Part shown: one piece after another, positions 61,901-64,000 of the stretch
Layout: every line of letters starts with the position of its first letter
Position numbering within the stretch: the first letter of the stretch is position 1
Source: Flavimarina sp. Hel_I_48
GTDB taxonomy: Bacteria; Bacteroidota; Bacteroidia; Flavobacteriales; Flavobacteriaceae
DNA length: 64,000 nucleotides
Reading direction: 5' to 3'
Assembly: GCF_000733945.1 (NCBI RefSeq)
Contig: NZ_JPOL01000002.1
Span: 1,241,001 to 1,305,000 of the forward strand
Notes under the pieces: generated by a model
What the model was told of the DNA's origin: nothing
The model's input: the letters and a program-made list of their open reading frames with translations, nothing else
Databases searched by the model: none
Made by a program: the position numbers and the translations under genes

Positions 61901-62977
61901 TCAATGCCCAATTACCTTTAAAAGTCGCATTAAATCGTCTTCTGTATTAAAATAATGGAAACTTACCCGTATACCTTCACCTCTTTGAGAACAAATAATA
62001 TCCTGCTCACGTAATTTATTAAATAGTTTTTGATCTCCTTTTATATTAAAAATAGGTGCGTGGTTTTTTCTTTTCAGCACCATGTCAGCAAGTAATCCTC
62101 TTTCGGCAAAAGCTTCAAAAGCTTGCGTCTTCAAAAGGTTGATCTGCTCTTCAATGGCAGGCATCCCTATACTTTTAACCAGTCCTATGGCCGCGGTTAC
62201 GCTCCCATGGGCGAGGGTGTCCTGATGGCCAGGCTCAAACTTCCCTATAAATGTATTCTCCTCTTGTTTGTATTTTCCTCGTACGCTATTGAACCCTATC
62301 GTCTTTGGGAAAACGCGATCCTGCACCGCTTCTTTAAACATAAAAAAACCATTCCCATAGCCCGCATTGAGCCATTTGTAGGCACTGGCTCCCAGCACAT
62401 CTATTCCACTGGCATCAAAATCAAAAGTTTCCCTTCCACAATATTGCGTGCCATCTGCTACGATAAGCAGTTCGGGATGAGCATTTTTTAATTGTTTGAG
62501 GAAGTTTAGATCGATCTGTATTCCGCTTAAGTACTGCACAAGGCTAAGGGCGAGCACATCTGGCTTTTCTTTCTCAACTTTTGCGGTAATATTTTCTTCC
62601 AGATTTGCATCAATATCGGCATAAACTACTTCAAAATCACGTGAAGTCACCGCCCAGTTGATGGATGGGTAATCGTCCCTGAGTAATAAGACTTTAGAAG
62701 TCTTTGGCAATCCTTCAAGAAGTATGTTAAAGCCAAATGAGAAGTTGGGCACTAGTGCAAGTTGGCCCGGCTCACAGTTAAAAAACCCGCTAACACCCTC
62801 TCGTACCTTGGTCATAAAAGTATCCTGTTTATCTTTTAAAAGGCTACCCATAATAAGATAATCCAGATCATGTTCCTGCCTAAAATCAAGCACTGTTTCT
62901 GACAGCAATCCCGAGGCAGCAGTATTAAGATGGATATATTGTGATGTAACCGGAAATTCTTTTTTTAAGTTTCTCAT
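61901..62977 (-). CDS. Class V aminotransferase-fold PLP enzyme, candidate EgtE-type C-S lyase
   Basis: 358 residues of the class V (NifS/EgtE/kynureninase-like) fold. The PLP Asp is in ADGTQYCGRETFDFD (about 168-182) and the Schiff-base Lys in GASAYKWLNAGYGNG (about 195-209, Lys about 200). FEPGHQDTLAHGSVTAAI gives the phosphate/partner-subunit loop. Selenocysteine-lyase, cysteine-desulfurase and EgtE members share this plan. With egtB-egtD about 1 kb away, an EgtE role (release of ergothioneine from its sulfoxide) is attractive but is inference: the gene is on the opposite strand and not in the operon. Confidence 0.85.
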   Translation of the reverse strand: MRNLKKEFPVTSQYIHLNTAASGLLSETVLDFRQEHDLDYLIMGSLLKDKQDTFMTKVREGVSGFFNCEPGQLALVPNFSFGFNILLEGLPKTSKVLLLRDDYPSINWAVTSRDFEVVYADIDANLEENITAKVEKEKPDVLALSLVQYLSGIQIDLNFLKQLKNAHPELLIVADGTQYCGRETFDFDASGIDVLGASAYKWLNAGYGNGFFMFKEAVQDRVFPKTIGFNSVRGKYKQEENTFIGKFEPGHQDTLAHGSVTAAIGLVKSIGMPAIEEQINLLKTQAFEAFAERGLLADMVLKRKNHAPIFNIKGDQKLFNKLREQDIICSQRGEGIRVSFHYFNTEDDLMRLLKVIGH

Positions 62978-63002
62978 AGGAAATAAAAGGGCTTATTTAA
63001 TG

Positions 63003-63010
63003 TAACTTTG
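63003..63010 (+). promoter_or_regulatory. -7 box of the 2TM-folA operon; decides the 2TM start
   Basis: TAACTTTG matches TAnnTTTG. Transcription would begin near 63017, so a TTG at 63008 cannot be the start codon, and the ATG at 63035 is preferred. Confidence 0.6.
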
Positions 63011-63034
63011 AACTGCACCAATTTACCAGTTCTT

Positions 63035-63463
63035 ATGTTCTCAAAAAAGCAGGAATCGACTAAAATAGACCATCAACAACGTGAACTTATTGAATATGCC
63101 CAACTACGGGTAAAAAAGAAAAAAAACCTTTTTCGCCATTTTGTAATTTTTCTTGCGGGAGCGATACTTCTGATTATTTTGAATCTTATTCTTGATTTTG
63201 GTAAAGACTTTAGGCCTTTTAATGTAGACTGGTTTGTATGGGCGATCCTGATCTGGTTTTTTATCTTTCTTGTGCATTTTTTAAATGTGTTCCTCATCAA
63301 TGTTTTTATGGACAAAAAATGGGAACATGAGCAAATTGATAAGTTGGTCGCACAACAAAAAGCACGAATTGCAGAACTCAAAGACCGCGTGGAAAAAGAA
63401 AATCCACCGCCAGAACAGAGAAAAAGTCCATTTATTAGCCCCAACAGACCTTTAAATCAATAA
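63035..63463 (+). CDS. 2TM domain protein
   Basis: 142 residues from the ATG at 63035. A basic N-terminal helix (YAQLRVKKKKNLFRH) leads into two membrane helices (about 37-57 and 72-95), then FMDKKWEHEQIDKLV and a charged coil (ARIAELKDRVEKE) with a Pro-rich tail. This matches the 2TM domain family of Bacteroidetes, also found joined to LytTR-type regulators. Function unknown. It ends 4 bases before folA, so it is co-transcribed with it. Confidence 0.85.
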   Translation: MFSKKQESTKIDHQQRELIEYAQLRVKKKKNLFRHFVIFLAGAILLIILNLILDFGKDFRPFNVDWFVWAILIWFFIFLVHFLNVFLINVFMDKKWEHEQIDKLVAQQKARIAELKDRVEKENPPPEQRKSPFISPNRPLNQ

Positions 63464-63467
63464 AAAC

Positions 63468-63953
63468 ATGCTTATTATTATTGCCGCTGCAGGAGAAAAC
63501 AACGCCCTTGGAAAAGATGGGGATCTGCTCTGGCATTTGCCCGATGATTTTAAACGCTTCAAAAAACTTACCACAGGACATCCCATCATTATGGGCCGAA
63601 AAACTTTTGAATCCCTGCCCAAAATGTTGCCCGGCCGAAAACATATCGTGATCACAAGAAAAGAAGATTACCATCCTAAGGGTGTACAAATCGCCCATTC
63701 TCTTGAAAAGGCCATTTCCTTTGTGCCTAGTGATCAAGATTCCTACATAATAGGAGGCGGCGAAATCTATAATCTCGCCCTGGATATTGCTGATAAAATA
63801 GAACTTACCCGCGTACACGGTACTTTTGAGGAAGCAGATACTTTTTTCCCTGATATTGATGAAGATAATTGGAAACTGGAAGAAAAAACGTCGCATCCTC
63901 AAGATGAAAAACACAAGTTCTCATTTGATTATCTGACTTATGTTAGAGCCTGA
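63468..63953 (+). CDS. folA: Dihydrofolate reductase
   Basis: 161 residues. Family motifs: IIAAAGENNALGKDGDLLWHLPDD in pieces (Met20 loop, Trp, and the acidic residue near 27), FKKLTTGHPIIMGRKTFESLP (NADPH-binding), LPGRKHIVITR, and SYIIGGGEIYNLAL (cis-Gly-Gly). It reduces dihydrofolate to tetrahydrofolate and closes the cycle with ThyA, encoded 6 kb to the left. It lies 4 bases after the 2TM gene and is complete before the window ends. Confidence 0.97.
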   Translation: MLIIIAAAGENNALGKDGDLLWHLPDDFKRFKKLTTGHPIIMGRKTFESLPKMLPGRKHIVITRKEDYHPKGVQIAHSLEKAISFVPSDQDSYIIGGGEIYNLALDIADKIELTRVHGTFEEADTFFPDIDEDNWKLEEKTSHPQDEKHKFSFDYLTYVRA

Positions 63954-64000
63954 TTTTTTAAATGAGCTTTCCCAGAAATTAGATTCAAAGATCATTTCCC

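Overview
The window reads as chromosomal DNA of a Flavobacteriaceae member (Bacteroidota), probably marine; the genus cannot be fixed from the sequence. The grounds are SusC/SusD outer-membrane pairs, protein families largely confined to Bacteroidetes (DUF4249, DUF5686, DUF5723, 2TM domain, TIGR04104), promoters with the TAnnTTTG -7 box instead of a sigma70 -10 box, AT-rich leaders without Shine-Dalgarno sequences, and a K+-dependent membrane pyrophosphatase of the flavobacterial type. No rRNA, tRNA, CRISPR, insertion sequence, integrase or phage gene was found, so this looks like stable core chromosome with an outer-membrane transport block at its left end.

Layout. 1-10.9 kb: two SusC/SusD nutrient uptake pairs, the first cut by the window edge and followed by a surface lipoprotein, with the rRNA methyltransferase gene rlmB between them. 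11.1-17.6 kb: a four-gene envelope operon (unknown secreted protein, STN-type TonB receptor, DUF4249 lipoprotein, and a protein with a receptor plug domain but no barrel). 17.6-19.7 kb: rhomboid protease and rarA. 19.7-25.4 kb, minus strand: two trios, one of envelope proteins (secreted protein, DUF5723, lipoprotein) and one of radC, a degenerate polysaccharide-deacetylase relative and a HAD phosphatase. 25.5-31.4 kb: DUF1569, then mpl, a TPR protein, a DUF4136 lipoprotein and an obgE-adk-hpt operon. 31.5-35.6 kb: purK-purE split by GC-rich repeats, then an M3 peptidase. 35.7-41.7 kb: small zinc-ribbon membrane protein, glycosyltransferase, GbsR-type regulator, deoxynucleoside kinase, and an ATP-grasp ligase/AspA-like hydrolase pair. 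41.8-52.8 kb, minus strand: secreted esterase, App1-like phosphatase, membrane pyrophosphatase hppA, MFS transporter, soluble pyrophosphatase, DUF5686 protein, pdhB. 53.0-57.0 kb: etfB-etfA, a bifunctional-nuclease protein and a nucleoside transporter. 57.0-64.0 kb: thyA, ergothioneine genes egtB-egtD with a nearby class V PLP enzyme, several small proteins, and folA.

How it fits together. Nucleotide metabolism is spread through the window: hpt, adk, purK, purE, deoxynucleoside kinase, nucleoside transporter, thyA and folA. Pyrophosphate made by such reactions would be removed by the soluble and membrane pyrophosphatases encoded two genes apart. The left third is outer-membrane uptake machinery without any carbohydrate-active enzyme gene. 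The observations most worth a second look are the plug-without-barrel protein, the ATP-grasp/AspA pair, the possible split ergothioneine locus, the relocated gate glutamate of HppA, the degenerate deacetylase, and several intergenic inverted repeats.
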